Of a DNA stretch of 64,000 bases, positions 35,635 through 46,355 are shown in pieces. Numbering within the stretch: the first letter of the stretch is position 1; every line of letters starts with the position of its first letter. The position numbers and the translations under genes were made by a program. The DNA is from BP-464 sp963825415 (GTDB taxonomy: Bacteria > Actinomycetota > Thermoleophilia > Solirubrobacterales > Solirubrobacteraceae). The notes beneath the pieces are model-generated. The model searched no databases and was not told the DNA's origin. It worked only from the letters and a program-made list of their open reading frames with translations. The stretch lies in contig CAWGTD010000006.1 of assembly GCA_963825415.1 (NCBI GenBank), forward strand, positions 62,001 to 126,000, in the 5' to 3' direction.

Positions 35635-36428
35635 CTGCTTGGTACGCGGCTTCTCGCATCAAGGCTTGGTCCGGTGCGTTGCCGATCCAGGCCTCGTAGC
35701 TCAGCGCACCCTGCTGGACCAGGATCTCCAACCCGTCGACGACCGCAGTTCCCCGTTCGCTCGCAGCGTGGAGGAGCTCGGTGCCACCGGGCCGGTAGAC
35801 AAGGTCCACCACGGTTGCGAACTCGCCCAAGTTATCGGCCGTCACTGGTGTGTTCTTGAAAATGGGTATCTCGGATTCGGACGCATCTCCTAAGCCGATC
35901 GACGTGCAGTTCACCAGCAGGTCCGCAGGTTCGGCGCTCTCGACCGCCCTTCCGCCGAGCTCCGCGGCGAGCTTTTGGGCCCGTTCTGCGGTGCGATTCC
36001 AGATCCGCACGTCTGCCGCGCCGGCCTGGCGCAGAGCCCAGACGACGGCGCGCGCGCTACCCCCCGCACCCAAAACCAGTGCACTGCGGCCCTCCGGCGA
36101 TTCGGGCAGCGCGGCCAGGAATCCGGGGGCATCGGTGTTGTCGGCGGCGATCCGAGCGCCGTCGAACGTCAGCGTGTTGGCCGCCCCGATCGCCCGGGCG
36201 CGCTCGGTGGCGGTGTCGGCGATCGCGAGGGCCTCCTCTTTGTGAGGAATGGTCACGTTTGCGCCCGCGAAGCCCGCGGCCCCGAGGGCGCGCACCGTCT
36301 CGGCGAACAGCTCGGGCGGAACCGGCAGGCGCTGGTATTCCACCCCGAGCGCGGCGAACATCGCCGGCGAGCGGCTGTGAGCTACCGGCCAGCCCAGAAC
36401 GCCGAAGCGCACGGCGCTAGCCGACCAT

Positions 36429-38079
36429 CTACTTGCAGTTGGCGGGGCTGTTGCCGCCCCGCTCGGCCCGCGCCCGGTCGTACGCCTCCCTGTCCCGCTG
36501 GAACTGGGCATCGGTCGAGCTGAACGCGTGCGCGCCGTTGCCGCACGGCTTGATCACGTAGAAGAGGTAGCGGCACCTTGGCGGGCCGGGCGGCGGCCCG
36601 CAGCGACGCCAGGCCGGGGTTGCCGATCGGCGTGGGCGGCAGGCCCGCGTGCTTGCGCGTGTTGTACGGCGTGTCGGATTCGAGCTCGGAGACCCGCAGC
36701 GGCCGGGTCCAGTTGCGCAGGGCGTAGCGCAGCGTCGCGTCGATGCCCAGCGGCATGCCGTCCTTGAGCCGGTTGTAGATGACCGCCGCGATCAGCGCGC
36801 GGTCCTTGGCCACCCCGGCCTCGCGCTCGATCATCGACGCGATCGTGATCACGTCGTAGGTCGTCAGGTGCTTGCGCCGCGCCGCCTCGAGGTTCAGGCC
36901 CGCCAGGTTCTGGCGGAACGCGGCGATCTGCGCGTCGACCAGCTTGGGCGCCTGCGAGCCCGGCTTGAGCTCGTAGGTCGCGGGGAACAGGAAGCCCTCC
37001 AGGGTGCTCGTGCCCTTCGGCGCGCCGTACTTGCGCGGCGAGATGGCCGACGAGCGCGCGCTCGCCTTCAGGTAGTCGCCCTCAACGCCGGCCTGGCGGG
37101 CGATCGGTGCGATCTCGGCGCGCGACTTGCCCTCCGGGATCGTCAGCCGGATGAGCGTCGGCCGCGGCGGGTTGTGGGTGAGCACGTCCAGCGCCGAGGC
37201 GTAGGACATGTCGCGGCGCAGCCGGAACGTCCCGGTCTTCAGGTCGTTGCGCTTGCCGGCCAGGCGGGCGCGCAGCTCGAAGAAGAAACCCGACCCCACC
37301 ACGCCCTGCTCCTCCAGCTGGTCGCCGACCTCGCCGGCGGTGGCCCCAGGAAGGACCCGCACGACGATCGTGCCCGAGCCCTTGCCCTTGAACGGCTCGA
37401 ACAGCGAGACCAAGAACCAGCCGACGACGGCGATCAGAAAGAGAGCCAGGATGGCCGCGGCGATCCGCAGCGGCCGGCGGCCGGGGCCGCGGGGCGCGGT
37501 GGCGCGCGGGGCGGGCGGTGGCGCGGGTGGTTGCGAAGCGTCGTCCGGCGAGCGCCGGCCTCTGGCGATGCGTCCGACGGCGGAGACCCGGCGCGTGCCG
37601 ATCGGCTTCTCGCCACCGCCGTCGAAGGGCAGCGGCGGTGCGGGCGGTATGCGCCGCGGCGGCGCCTCGGGCTGCGCGGGGTCGGGGATCGGCTCTGAGA
37701 CCTCTGTCACCGGCGCCGGGGCGTCGCCGCCCGACGCCACTCGGCGAACGAGCGGCGGATCGGGCTCGGGGGTGCCGGCGACCTGTCCCCATTCACGCGC
37801 AGTTGCGGGCGGGTCCGTCGAGGGCGGGGACGGCGGTGCGTCCGGCGGCCGTTCAAAAAGCTCAGCACGAAGTGCGCGCGGGCCGCCGGATGCACCGACG
37901 TCCGCGTCCCGAGCCTCCGGCGCCGGATCCTCGGGCGCCTCGGGCGCGGCATCTGCGGGCTCGGGCGGCGGCCGGCCCTCCTTGGCCGCGCGGCGGGCCT
38001 CGCGTTCGAGGCGGTCGGCCTCGCGCTGCTCGGCGCTGCGCTCGCCCTGCGGTTCGCGGCGGCGGCCGAGCGGGCTCAC
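36429..38079 (-). CDS. mltG: endolytic murein transglycosylase MltG (frameshifted in this sequence)
   Basis: Membrane lytic transglycosylase that releases nascent glycan strands. A long Pro/Ala/Glu-rich cytoplasmic N-terminus (about 200 residues) is followed by one membrane helix (about 204-226) and the YceG domain. It shows LEGFLFPATYEL, YDVITIASMIEREAGV with the catalytic Glu, VIYNRLKDGMPLGIDATLRYAL and YNTRKHAGLPPTPIGNPG. Near 36572 one extra base (ccgctacc for ccgtacc, coding strand) shifts the frame. The correct end (YLFYVIKPCGNGAHAFSST and on to NSPANCK) stops at 36429. The GTG at 38079 overlaps the ruvX stop. Confidence 0.9.
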
Positions 38080-38474
38080 GTGCTCGCTCCCTGTGCGGCC
38101 AGCCAGTCCTCGAGCAGGACGGCGGCGGCGCGCGAGTCCTCGGAGCTGGCAGCCCCTCCGGTGCGCGCGGCGATCGCGGTCGTGAAGCGTTCGTCGTAGA
38201 GCTCGACCGGGACGCTGCCGAGGCGATCGCGCAGCGCGTCCGCGAAGGCGCGGGCCTCGCGGGTCTGGTCGCTGTCGGTGCCGCGCAGCGTCACGGGCAG
38301 GCCGACCACGACGCGTTCGACGCCGCGCTCGTCCACCAGCTCGGCGAGCCGGGTCATCCCGCGGCGCGTCGCCGGGCGCAGCACGGGCTCGATCGGCGTC
38401 GCCAGCGTGCCGGTCGGATCGCTGATCGCGCAGCCACACCGCGCCGACCCGTAGTCGAGGGCGAGCACCCGCAC
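38076..38474 (-). CDS. ruvX: YqgF/RuvX-type Holliday-junction resolvase-like nuclease
   Basis: 132 residues with an RNase H-like fold: VLALDYGSARCGCAISDP (first Asp), VVVGLPVTLRGTDSDQT, ELYDERFTTAIA, and SRAAAVLLEDWLA with the last Asp/Glu. YqgF is implicated in rRNA maturation and junction resolution. The alaS-ruvX-mltG order is widely conserved. It overlaps mltG as GTGA. Confidence 0.93.
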   Translation of the reverse strand: MRVLALDYGSARCGCAISDPTGTLATPIEPVLRPATRRGMTRLAELVDERGVERVVVGLPVTLRGTDSDQTREARAFADALRDRLGSVPVELYDERFTTAIAARTGGAASSEDSRAAAVLLEDWLAAQGAST

Positions 38475-38478
38475 GAGG

Positions 38479-41096
38479 CTAGCGAGACAGGGCGTCCGCG
38501 ATGGCGGCGCGCGCGACTGCGATCGCCTCGCCGAGCTTCTCGGGATGCTTGCCGCCGGCCTGGGCCATCGTGTCGCGGCCGCCGCCCCCGCCGCCCGCGA
38601 CCTCGGCGGCGACCTTGACGATCGCGCCGGCCTTCACGCCGCGCTCGACCAGCGCCGGCGCCACGCTGGCGACCAGGTGGACGCGGCCGTCGGCCGCGCT
38701 GCCGAGCACGATCGCGGCGTCGCCGAGCTTGCCCTTCACGCGGTCGGCAGTGTCGAGCAGCGCCTTGGCGTCCGCGGCCTCGACGACCTCGGCGAGCACC
38801 CGCGCGCCCGCCACGTCTTCGGCGCGCTCGGCCAGCGCGGCGACGTCGACGGCTCCGTTGCCCGCGGCCGCGCCGCCGCCGGCCTTGGCCGCCCGCTTGG
38901 ACTGCTCGCGCAGGTCGGCCACCGCGGTCGCGACCTCCTCTGGGCGCTTGCGCAACACCGAGGCCGCTTCGCGCAGGATGTCGTCGTGGCGGCGCAACAG
39001 CGCCACCGCCTCCGTGCCGGTGACGGCCTCGATGCGGCGCACGTTGGCCGCGCTGGAGGTCTCGGTGGTGATCTTGAACACACCGATCTCGGCGGTCGTG
39101 CGCACGTGGGTGCCGCCGCACAGCTCGCGCGAGTACGAGCCATCCCCCACCTCGACCATCCGCACGACGTCGCCGTACTTCTCGCCGAACAGCGCCATCG
39201 CGCCGAGCGAGCGCGCCTCGTCGAGCGTCGTCGTGATCGGGCGCACCGGGTCGTTGCGCAGCACCCACTCGTTGACACGGTCCTCGACCGCGCTCAGCTC
39301 CTCGGTGCTGAGCCCCGAGCCGTGGGTGAAGTCGAAGCGCAGCTTGTCGGGGCCGACGTAGGAGCCGGCCTGGCGAACGTGGGTCCCGAGCCGCTCGCGC
39401 AACGCGGCATGCAGGAGATGCGTGGCGGTGTGGTTGGCCTGCGTCGCGAGCCGCGCCGCCCGGTCCACGCGCGCGACGACGCGCGCGCCCTCCTGCGGCG
39501 GCGCGACCCTCCCCCACGACGACCTGGTCGTCGCCGAAGCGCCGCACGTCGAGCACCTCCAGGCCGCAGTCGCCCTCCTCGCAGGCGATCTCGCCGACGT
39601 CGGCGACCTGGCCGCCACCGACCGCATAGAACGGCGACTCGGCGAGCTTGATCGCGAAGTGGTCTCCCTCCAGCGGGTCGACCTTGACGACCGTGGTCGG
39701 CTGCTCGAGGCGCTCGTAGCCCACGAATTCCGTGGAAGGGCCGTCCAGCGCGCGCAGTCCTCCCTCGCCCGCGGCGGTCCGGCCGCCGGAGCGGCCGCGC
39801 TCGCGCTGGTCGCCCATCAGGCGCTCGAAGCCCTCCTCGTCGACGCCGAGCCCGTTCTCGGCGGCGATCTCGAGCGTCAGCTCGAGCGGGAAGCCGAACG
39901 TGTCGTGCAGCTGGAAGGCCTCGTCGGCGCCGATGCCCTCCTCGCCGCGCTCCTTCGCGCGCGCGATGAGGTCGTCGAGCAGCTTGGTGCCCTGCTCGAG
40001 CGTGCGCCCGAACCCGGTCTCCTCGGCCTCCAGCCAGCGGTGGATGAGCTCGCGCTCGCGTGCGAGCTCGGGATACGCCGCGCCCATCAGCTCGATCACG
40101 CGGTCGCTGAACGCCGGCAGGAAGCCGGGCTCGATGCCGATCGAGCGGCCCTGCTGGACCGCGCGGCGCATGATCCGCCGCAGGACGTAGCCGCGGTCCT
40201 CGTTGGAGGGCACCACGCCGTCGGCGATCAGGAAGGTCATCGCGCGCGAGTGGTCGGCGAGGATCCGCAGCGCCCGGTCGCTCGGGTCGGCCACCTGCGC
40301 CAGCTCGCGCCCGAGCTCGACGAGCGGCGCGAACTGGTCGGTGTCGAAGACGCTCTCGACGCCCTGCTTGATGACCGCCATGCGGTTGAGGCCCAGGCCG
40401 GTGTCGATGTTCTGCGCCGGCAACGGCGTCAGCGGGTGGGCGGGATCCGAATCATCCTGGTTGAACTGCATGAAGACGAGGTTCCAGTACTCCAGGAAGC
40501 GCTCGTTCTCGCCGCCGGGCAGGTCGTCCTCGGTGCCGAACTCGAGGCCACGGTCGAGGTAGAGCTCGCTGCACGGGCCGCACGGCCCCGTCGGGCCGAC
40601 CTGCCAGAAGTTCTCCGAGCGCGGCAGACGGACGATCCGCTCACGCGGGACGCCCACGGACTCCCAGGCGGCGATCGCCTCCTCGTCCGGGCCGAGGCCG
40701 AGCGCGTCGTCGCCCTCGAACACCGTCGCCCACAGGTCGCTCCGGGTCGAAGCCGAAGCCCTCCAGCGAGAGCTCCCAGGCCGACTCGACAGCGCCCTGC
40801 TTGAAGTAGTCGCCGACCGAGAAGTTCCCGAGCATCTCGAAGAACGTCAGGTGCCGGTGGGTCGTCCCGATGATCTCGATGTCGGCGGTGCGGAAGACCT
40901 TCTGGCAGGAGACGAGGCGGTTGTGCGGCGGCTGCTCGAGCCCCAGGAAGTACGACTTCAGGGGCTGCATCCCGGCGATGATGAACAGCGTCGAGGGGTC
41001 GAACGTCGTCGGCACGATCGGCGCCGAGGGCAGCCGCCGATGGTCGCGCGAGGCGTAGAACTCCAGGAAGGTCTCGCGGATCTCGTCCGAATTCAT
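38479..41096 (-). CDS. alaS: alanyl-tRNA synthetase (two frameshifts in this sequence)
   Basis: About 872 residues when corrected. The class II catalytic N-domain starts MNSDEIRETFLEFYASRDH, with TFFEMLGNFSVGDYF and GPTGPCGPCSELY. The middle helical domain has RRIMRRAVQQGRSIG. The editing domain has NHTATHLLHAAL and CGGTHVRTTAEIG, giving the HxxxH and CxxxH metal ligands. A C-Ala domain ends the protein. Breaks are near 40738 (GAGCGACCTG for GAGCGCCTG, coding strand) and near 39512 in a GGGGG run. An essential gene with two independent breaks makes insertion errors the simplest reading. The ATG at 41096 overlaps the mnmA stop. Confidence 0.93.
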
Positions 41097-42515
41097 TGCC
41101 CACCCACCCCCGCGATTGTCGCGCATCCCACGACGACGTCTCCGGCGAGCAGCACGGCCGCCTGGCCGGGCGCGGCGCCTTCGACGGGCTCGGCGAGCCG
41201 CACGCGGTCGCCGTCGAGCGCGCAGGCAACCGGCTGCGCGCGGTAGCGCAGCTTGACCGCGTCGACCGATTCGGCCGAGCGGTGCAACCGCAGGTCGCGC
41301 AGGCCGACCGTGGCGGTGGCCAACTCCTCACGGACGCCCACGGTCACGGTGTTGGCCGCCGCGTCGGTGGCCAGGACGTACAGCGGCTCGCCCGTCCCGC
41401 CGACGCCGAGGCCGCGCCGCTGGCCGACGGTGAAGTTGTGGTGGCCGCGGTGGCGGCCCAGCCGCCGCCCACGGCGGTCGACGAGGTCGCCGGGCCGGTC
41501 GCCCAGCCCGCCGTGGCGCGCGAGGAAGCGCGCCCGGCCGGTACCCGCCAGGAAGCAGAGGTCCTGCGAGTCGGCCTTGCCGGCCACCGGCAGGCCCGCC
41601 TCGGCTGCCAGCTCGCGCACCCTGCGGCTTGGTCAGCTCGCCGAGCGGGAACCGCATCCGCGCGATGCTCGCCGGGTCGAGCGCCGCCAACATGTAGCTC
41701 TGGTCCTTGGCGGGATCGGCCGCGGCGCGCAGGAGCCCGTCGTCGGTGACGCGCGCGTAGTGGCCCGTGGCGAGCGCTTCCGCACCCACCCGCGCGGCCA
41801 GGTCGAGCATCGCGTCGAGTCGCACGTGGCCGTTGCAGCGCACGCACGGGTTGGGCGTGAGGCCGGCCCGGTGCTCGGCCAGCCACGGCTCGACGACGCC
41901 GGCGCGGAACTCGTCGCGCAGGTCGAGCGTCAGATGCGGGAGCCCAAGCCCGTGGGCGAGCGATCGCGCCGCCCGCACCGCGCCCGCCGAGCAGCACGAG
42001 CGCTCGCCGTCGTTCTCGGGGTCGCGCCACAGCTCGAGCGTGACCGCGGCGACGTCGCCGCCGTCGCGGGCGCACAACAGCGCCGCGACGGCGCTGTCGA
42101 CGCCGCCGCTCATCGCCACGAGGACGCGCCCGGGCCGCGCGGCGACCGTGGCGTCGGCGCGCGCGGCGGCGCCGAGCGCACGGTGCAGCGCGTCGGCTGC
42201 CAGCTCGGCGGCGTGCAGCTTTCCCGGGCTCAGCCCGCCGAGCTCCGCCGCGATGTCGTGCGTTCCCACGCGCGCCGCGTCGAGCAGCGGGCGGCCGCGG
42301 ACGAGCTCGACCGCCGCGCTCCCCGCCGCCAGCGCGGCTCCGCATCCGGACCCGTCGAAGCCGGCGTCGACGACGTCGCCGCCGTGGACGACGACGCGCA
42401 CAGTGACCAGGTCGCCGCACGCTGCTCCGCCGGCGGCACCGCAGCGTGCTCCGGACGGCTCATGTCCGCGGTTCACCGGATGGCGCAGGTGCTCCTCGAA
42501 GCGCTCGTCGGGCAC
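41093..42515 (-). CDS. mnmA: IscU-like domain fused to tRNA 2-thiouridylase MnmA (frameshifted in this sequence)
   Basis: The first 115 or so residues form an IscU/NifU-type Fe-S scaffold: EEHLRHPVNRG, AACGD (Cys33), FDGSGCGAALAAGSAAVELVRG (Cys58, split), and PGKLHAAELAADAL. In this last motif His101 is kept but the third cluster Cys is Ala102. The rest is MnmA, which thiolates U34 of tRNA: VAMSGGVDSAVAALL (PP-loop, from about 134), CVRCNGHVRLDAML, GHYARV, KDQSYMLAAL, DSQDLCFLAGTG and NFTVGQRRGLGV. One extra G near 41623 (CAGGGTG for CAGGTG) breaks the frame. The GTG at 42515 starts the scaffold domain; no stop separates the two domains. Confidence 0.9.
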
Positions 42516-42563
42516 CGGCTGAGTCTAGGCCGGGACCCGGCCTTCGAATGTGCCAGGCGGCGA

Positions 42564-43230
42564 CTAGCGCGGAAGCGCGGAGGCCAGCGCGGACTGGACC
42601 TGCTTGAGGTCCGGCAGGCCGACGATCATGCGGGCCTGGCGATCCGGGCCCACCACGAGGATGGTCGGCGCGGCGTTGATCTCGAGGTTGCCGGTGAGCG
42701 CGGCGTAGTCGCCGAGCTTGCCGATCGTGGTCACGACCGTGACGACGCGCGGATCGTGCACCGAACGCACGACCTCGCGGGCGACCTTGTCGTCCGCACC
42801 GTCGCCGGCGAACAGCAGGACCACGGCCTTGCCGTCGGACAGTGCCTGGTTGAGCCGCAGCGAAGCGGGGCCCAGGTTCGAAGGAGCGTCGGGAGAAGGC
42901 TTGCTGACCGGTGCCGGTGGCAACAACCGGCGCCTTGGCGACCGGCTTGACCGCCTTGACGGCCGGTGCCTTGACGACGGGCGCCAGGTCGGCGTGGGAC
43001 CTGAGGACCTGAGTCTTGTGGGCCGGTGCCTTGTGGGCGGGGGCCGCCTTGTGGACCGGCGCCTTGTGGGCGGGGGCCTTGTGGACGGGCGCCTTGTGGG
43101 GCGGCGCGACCAGAGTCGCGTTGGCGTCTGTGCTCTTGGCAGCCTGCGGTCGCAGTACGACCATCCACGTGCCGGCAAGGCCGACCGTGGCGAGAAGCAG
43201 GGCGAGCAAGGGGCGGGAAACCTGGTCCAT
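42564..43230 (-). CDS. membrane-anchored thioredoxin-fold protein with Lys-His-Ala-Pro repeats (frameshifted)
   Basis: From the ATG at 43230, which has a GGGAGG ribosome site, comes one membrane helix (LLALLLATVGLAGTWMVVL). About 35 residues of HKAPV/HKAPA repeats follow, then a Lys/Val/Ala linker, then after a frame change near 42905 a thioredoxin-like domain: AVVLLFAGDGADDKVAREVV, VVTVVTTIGKLGDYAAL and the cis-Pro strand INAAPTILVVG. There is no CxxC, so it is not a disulfide reductase. The repeat region could bind metal or anionic polymers. Removing one G restores TVSKPSPDAPSN. Its position between mnmA and aspS gives no further clue. Confidence 0.7.
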
Positions 43231-43290
43231 TGCCTCCCGGTGATCGACAGATCCGCCCGGGTCTTGAGTGCGATTTGGGCCGCTGGACCG

Positions 43291-45060
43291 TTATGCGAGC
43301 CGGACGCCCAGCTCGCGCAACTGGCGCTCGTCCACCGGCGCGGGCGCCCCGGTGAGCGGATCCGAGCCGCTGGCGGTCTTCGGAAAGGCCATCACGTCGC
43401 GGATCGAGTCACGGCCCGCGAGCAGCGCGACGATGCGGTCCAGGCCGAACGCGATTCCGCCGTGCGGCGGCGCACCGAAGCGCAGGGCCTCCAGCAGGAA
43501 GCCGAAGCGCTGCTGCGCCTCCTCCTCGCTGAGCCCGATCGCCTTGAAGACCTGCTGCTGGACCTCGACGGTGTGCGTTCGGATCGAGCCGCCGCCCAGC
43601 TCCCAGCCGTCGACGACGAGGTCGTAGGCGCGCGAGCGCATCGCCCTGGGCTTCTCGGGATCGAGGTCGGCGAACGAGCCGGTCGGCGCCGTGAACGGGT
43701 GGTGCAGCGGATCCCAGCGGCGCTCGCCCTCGTTCCAGTCGAACATCGGGAAGTCGACCATCCACAGGATGTCGTGCCGGTCGTCTCGGACCAGCCCGAA
43801 GCGCGCGCCCAGCTCCAGGCGCAGCCCGCCGAGAGCTCCCGCGGCGGTGTCCTCCTTGTCGGCGACGAACAGCAGCACGTCGCCCTCCGATGCGTCCAAC
43901 CGCTTGCCGGCCGCGGCCGTGCGGTCCTCCCCCAGGAACTTCGCGATCGGCGAGCGCCAGGCGCCGCCGGCCTCGACCACAGCCCAGGCGACCGCCTTGC
44001 CGCCGTGGCGCTGGACGACCTCGTTGAGCCCGTCGAGCTCCGAGCGCGACAGCTCGCGCGAGCCCGCGTTGATCGCGCGCACCACGCCGCCGGAACCGAG
44101 GACGCCTTCGAAGACCTTGAACTCCGAGCCGCGCAGCTCGTCGGACACGTCGACGATCTCGAGGCCGAAGCGCGTGTCCGGGCGATCCGTGCCGAAGCGC
44201 GCCAGCGCCTCGTCGTAGCCCATGCGCGGCCACGGCGGCGGCGCCGCGCCGAGCTCGCCGACCTCGAAGACCGCCTGCATCACGGCCTCGGTGACCTCGA
44301 TGACGTCCTCCTCGTCGACGAACGCCAGCTCGACGTCGAGCTGCGTGAACTCCGGCTGGCGGTCTGCGCGCAGGTCCTCGTCACGGAAGCAGCGAGCGAT
44401 CTGGTAGTAGCGCTCGTAGCCGGCGATCATCAGCAGCTGCTTGAAGATCTGCGGCGACTGAGGCAGCGCGTACCACGAGCCCGGCTGGAGCCGCGACGGG
44501 ACCAGGAAGTCGCGTGCGCCCTCCGGCGTCGAGCGGGTCATGATCGGCGTCTCGATCTCGAGGAAGTCGCGCGCGTTGAGCTGGTCGCGGATCGTGCGCA
44601 CGACCTCGTGGCGCAGCACCATCGCCTCGCGCATCGCGTCGCGGCGCAGATCGAGCGGGCGGTGGCGCAGGCGCAGGATCTCGTCGACCTCGATGTCCTC
44701 GTCGATCGGGAAGGGCGGCGTCTCGGCGTGCGCGAGCTGGGAGAGCTCGGCCACGTGCAGCTCGACCTCACCGGTCGGGAGGTTGGGGTTGACGTTGGCC
44801 TGCTCGCGGGCCAGCAGCTCCCCGCTCGCGGTCAGCACGTGCTCGGGCCGCAGCCGCTCGGCGATGTCGAAGCCCTCGCCGGGATGGACGACGAGCTGCA
44901 GGATGCCCGAGCGATCGCGCAGGTCGATGAAGATCAGCCCGCCGTGGTCGCGGCGCCGGTGCACCCAGCCCGCCACGCGGACGGTCCGGCCGACGTCGGC
45001 GGCGCGCAGGTCGCCGGCCCAGGCGTCGCGGAAACCGTTCGCGCGCGGCGCCAGCTTCAC
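43291..45060 (-). CDS. aspS: aspartyl-tRNA synthetase (bacterial type)
   Basis: 589 residues: OB-fold anticodon domain (VRVAGWVHRRRDHGGLIFIDLRDRSG, split here), class II core with QSPQIFKQLLMIAGYERYYQIARCFRDEDLRADRQPEFTQLD split across motifs 1-2, a GAD insertion (about 300-410), and motif 3 GIAFGLDRIVALL. His in HRRRDHGG is the residue seen in AspRS enzymes that also charge tRNA(Asn); discriminating enzymes usually have Leu there. This is inferred, and GatCAB genes are not in the window. The GTG at 45060 overlaps the hisS stop. Confidence 0.95.
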   Translation of the reverse strand: MKLAPRANGFRDAWAGDLRAADVGRTVRVAGWVHRRRDHGGLIFIDLRDRSGILQLVVHPGEGFDIAERLRPEHVLTASGELLAREQANVNPNLPTGEVELHVAELSQLAHAETPPFPIDEDIEVDEILRLRHRPLDLRRDAMREAMVLRHEVVRTIRDQLNARDFLEIETPIMTRSTPEGARDFLVPSRLQPGSWYALPQSPQIFKQLLMIAGYERYYQIARCFRDEDLRADRQPEFTQLDVELAFVDEEDVIEVTEAVMQAVFEVGELGAAPPPWPRMGYDEALARFGTDRPDTRFGLEIVDVSDELRGSEFKVFEGVLGSGGVVRAINAGSRELSRSELDGLNEVVQRHGGKAVAWAVVEAGGAWRSPIAKFLGEDRTAAAGKRLDASEGDVLLFVADKEDTAAGALGGLRLELGARFGLVRDDRHDILWMVDFPMFDWNEGERRWDPLHHPFTAPTGSFADLDPEKPRAMRSRAYDLVVDGWELGGGSIRTHTVEVQQQVFKAIGLSEEEAQQRFGFLLEALRFGAPPHGGIAFGLDRIVALLAGRDSIRDVMAFPKTASGSDPLTGAPAPVDERQLRELGVRLA

Positions 45061-46325
45061 AGCTGCCCGCCCCTGAACACCATCGCGACCAGACTGTCGC
45101 CGTCTGTCGCCTCCTGGCTCTGCCTGGCATCACGGTCCCTCAGCTCCCAGCCGCCGTCCACGAGGCTGGCAACGTAGCGGGGCCGGCGCCGATCGGCCTG
45201 CTTGTGCTGGCCCTTCACCGAACGCCCGCCGAGGTCCATCTCCGCGCTGCGTCCCGCGCGGCGAACCTCGGTCACCAGCCGCAGCGCGTCCGCGCGCCGG
45301 TCGGCATCCCAGACCACGAACAGCTCGAGCGGGGTCTCGGCCCGCGCCATCGCGCCGTCGCCGTCGGCCGCCAGCAGGATGCGTTCGACGCCCGCCGCCC
45401 AGCCCATGCCCGGCGTCGGCGGCCCCCCGAGCTGCTCCATCAGGCCGTCGTAGCGGCCGCCGCCGCCGACGCCGCTCTGGGCGCCCAGTGCGTCGGACGT
45501 GAACTCGAACACCGTGCGCGCGTAGTAGTCCAACCCGCGCACGAGCGTCGGGTCGATCTCGTAGGCGAGCTCGACGGCGTCGAGCAGCTCGCGCACGGCG
45601 GCGAAGTGCTCGGCGTCGGAGGGCGCGAGGTCGTCCAGCAGCCGCGGCGCGGTCTTCATCACGTCGCGCGTGCCCGGGTGGTCGGAGTCGAACGCCCGCA
45701 GCGGGTTGAGCTCGATGCGGGCGCGGACGTCGTCCGACAGGGAGTCGGCGTGTGCGCGCAGGTGGGCCTGGAGCTTCTCGCGGTAGACGGTGCGGGTGGC
45801 CGGGGTGCCGAGGCTGCCGATGCGCAGGCGCACGTCGCCGACCCCGACGTCTTCGAGCAGGGTCGCGAGCAGCACGATGACCTCGGCGTCGACGGCCGGA
45901 TCATCCGAGCCGATCGCCTCGAGGCCCACCTGCCAGAACTGCCGGTAGCGGCCCGCCTGGGCGCGCTCGTAGCGGAAGAACGGGCCGAGGTACCACAGCA
46001 GCACCGGCTGGGGCAGCTTGTGCATGCCGTGCTCGAGGTAGGAGCGGCACACCGGCGCCGTCCCCTCCGGCCGCAGCGTCAGCGACCGCCCGCCACCGTC
46101 GGTGAACGTGTACATCTCCTTCTGGACGATGTCGGTCGCCTCGCCGACACCGCGGGCGAACAGCTCGGTCGCCTCGAAGGCCGGGGTCTCGATGCGCTGG
46201 TAGCCCGCGCCGCCGAGGATCCGCGCGGCCGCCGCCTCCAGCCCCGCGCGGGCGGCGGACTGCTCTGGCAGGACGTCGAACGTGCCCCGCGGCGCCTGGA
46301 AGCTGGGGGTGCCGGAGGCGGCCAC
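45057..46325 (-). CDS. hisS: histidyl-tRNA synthetase
   Basis: 422 residues. APRGTFDVLPEQSAA is the family start; LTLRPEGTAPVCRSYLEH is motif 2 area; GPFFRYERAQAGRYRQFWQVGLEAIGSDDP (split) and VRGLDYYARTVFEF are the His-A and His-B motifs; GGGGRYDGL and GMGWAAGVERILL close the catalytic core. The C-terminal HGTP anticodon domain is slightly shortened, ending SLVAMVFRGGQL. The start is GTG at 46325. hisS-aspS is a common operon pair. Confidence 0.95.
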   Translation of the reverse strand: MAASGTPSFQAPRGTFDVLPEQSAARAGLEAAAARILGGAGYQRIETPAFEATELFARGVGEATDIVQKEMYTFTDGGGRSLTLRPEGTAPVCRSYLEHGMHKLPQPVLLWYLGPFFRYERAQAGRYRQFWQVGLEAIGSDDPAVDAEVIVLLATLLEDVGVGDVRLRIGSLGTPATRTVYREKLQAHLRAHADSLSDDVRARIELNPLRAFDSDHPGTRDVMKTAPRLLDDLAPSDAEHFAAVRELLDAVELAYEIDPTLVRGLDYYARTVFEFTSDALGAQSGVGGGGRYDGLMEQLGGPPTPGMGWAAGVERILLAADGDGAMARAETPLELFVVWDADRRADALRLVTEVRRAGRSAEMDLGGRSVKGQHKQADRRRPRYVASLVDGGWELRDRDARQSQEATDGDSLVAMVFRGGQL

Positions 46326-46355
46326 GTGGCCGCCGGAGGTGGGGCCCCTTGGGAT

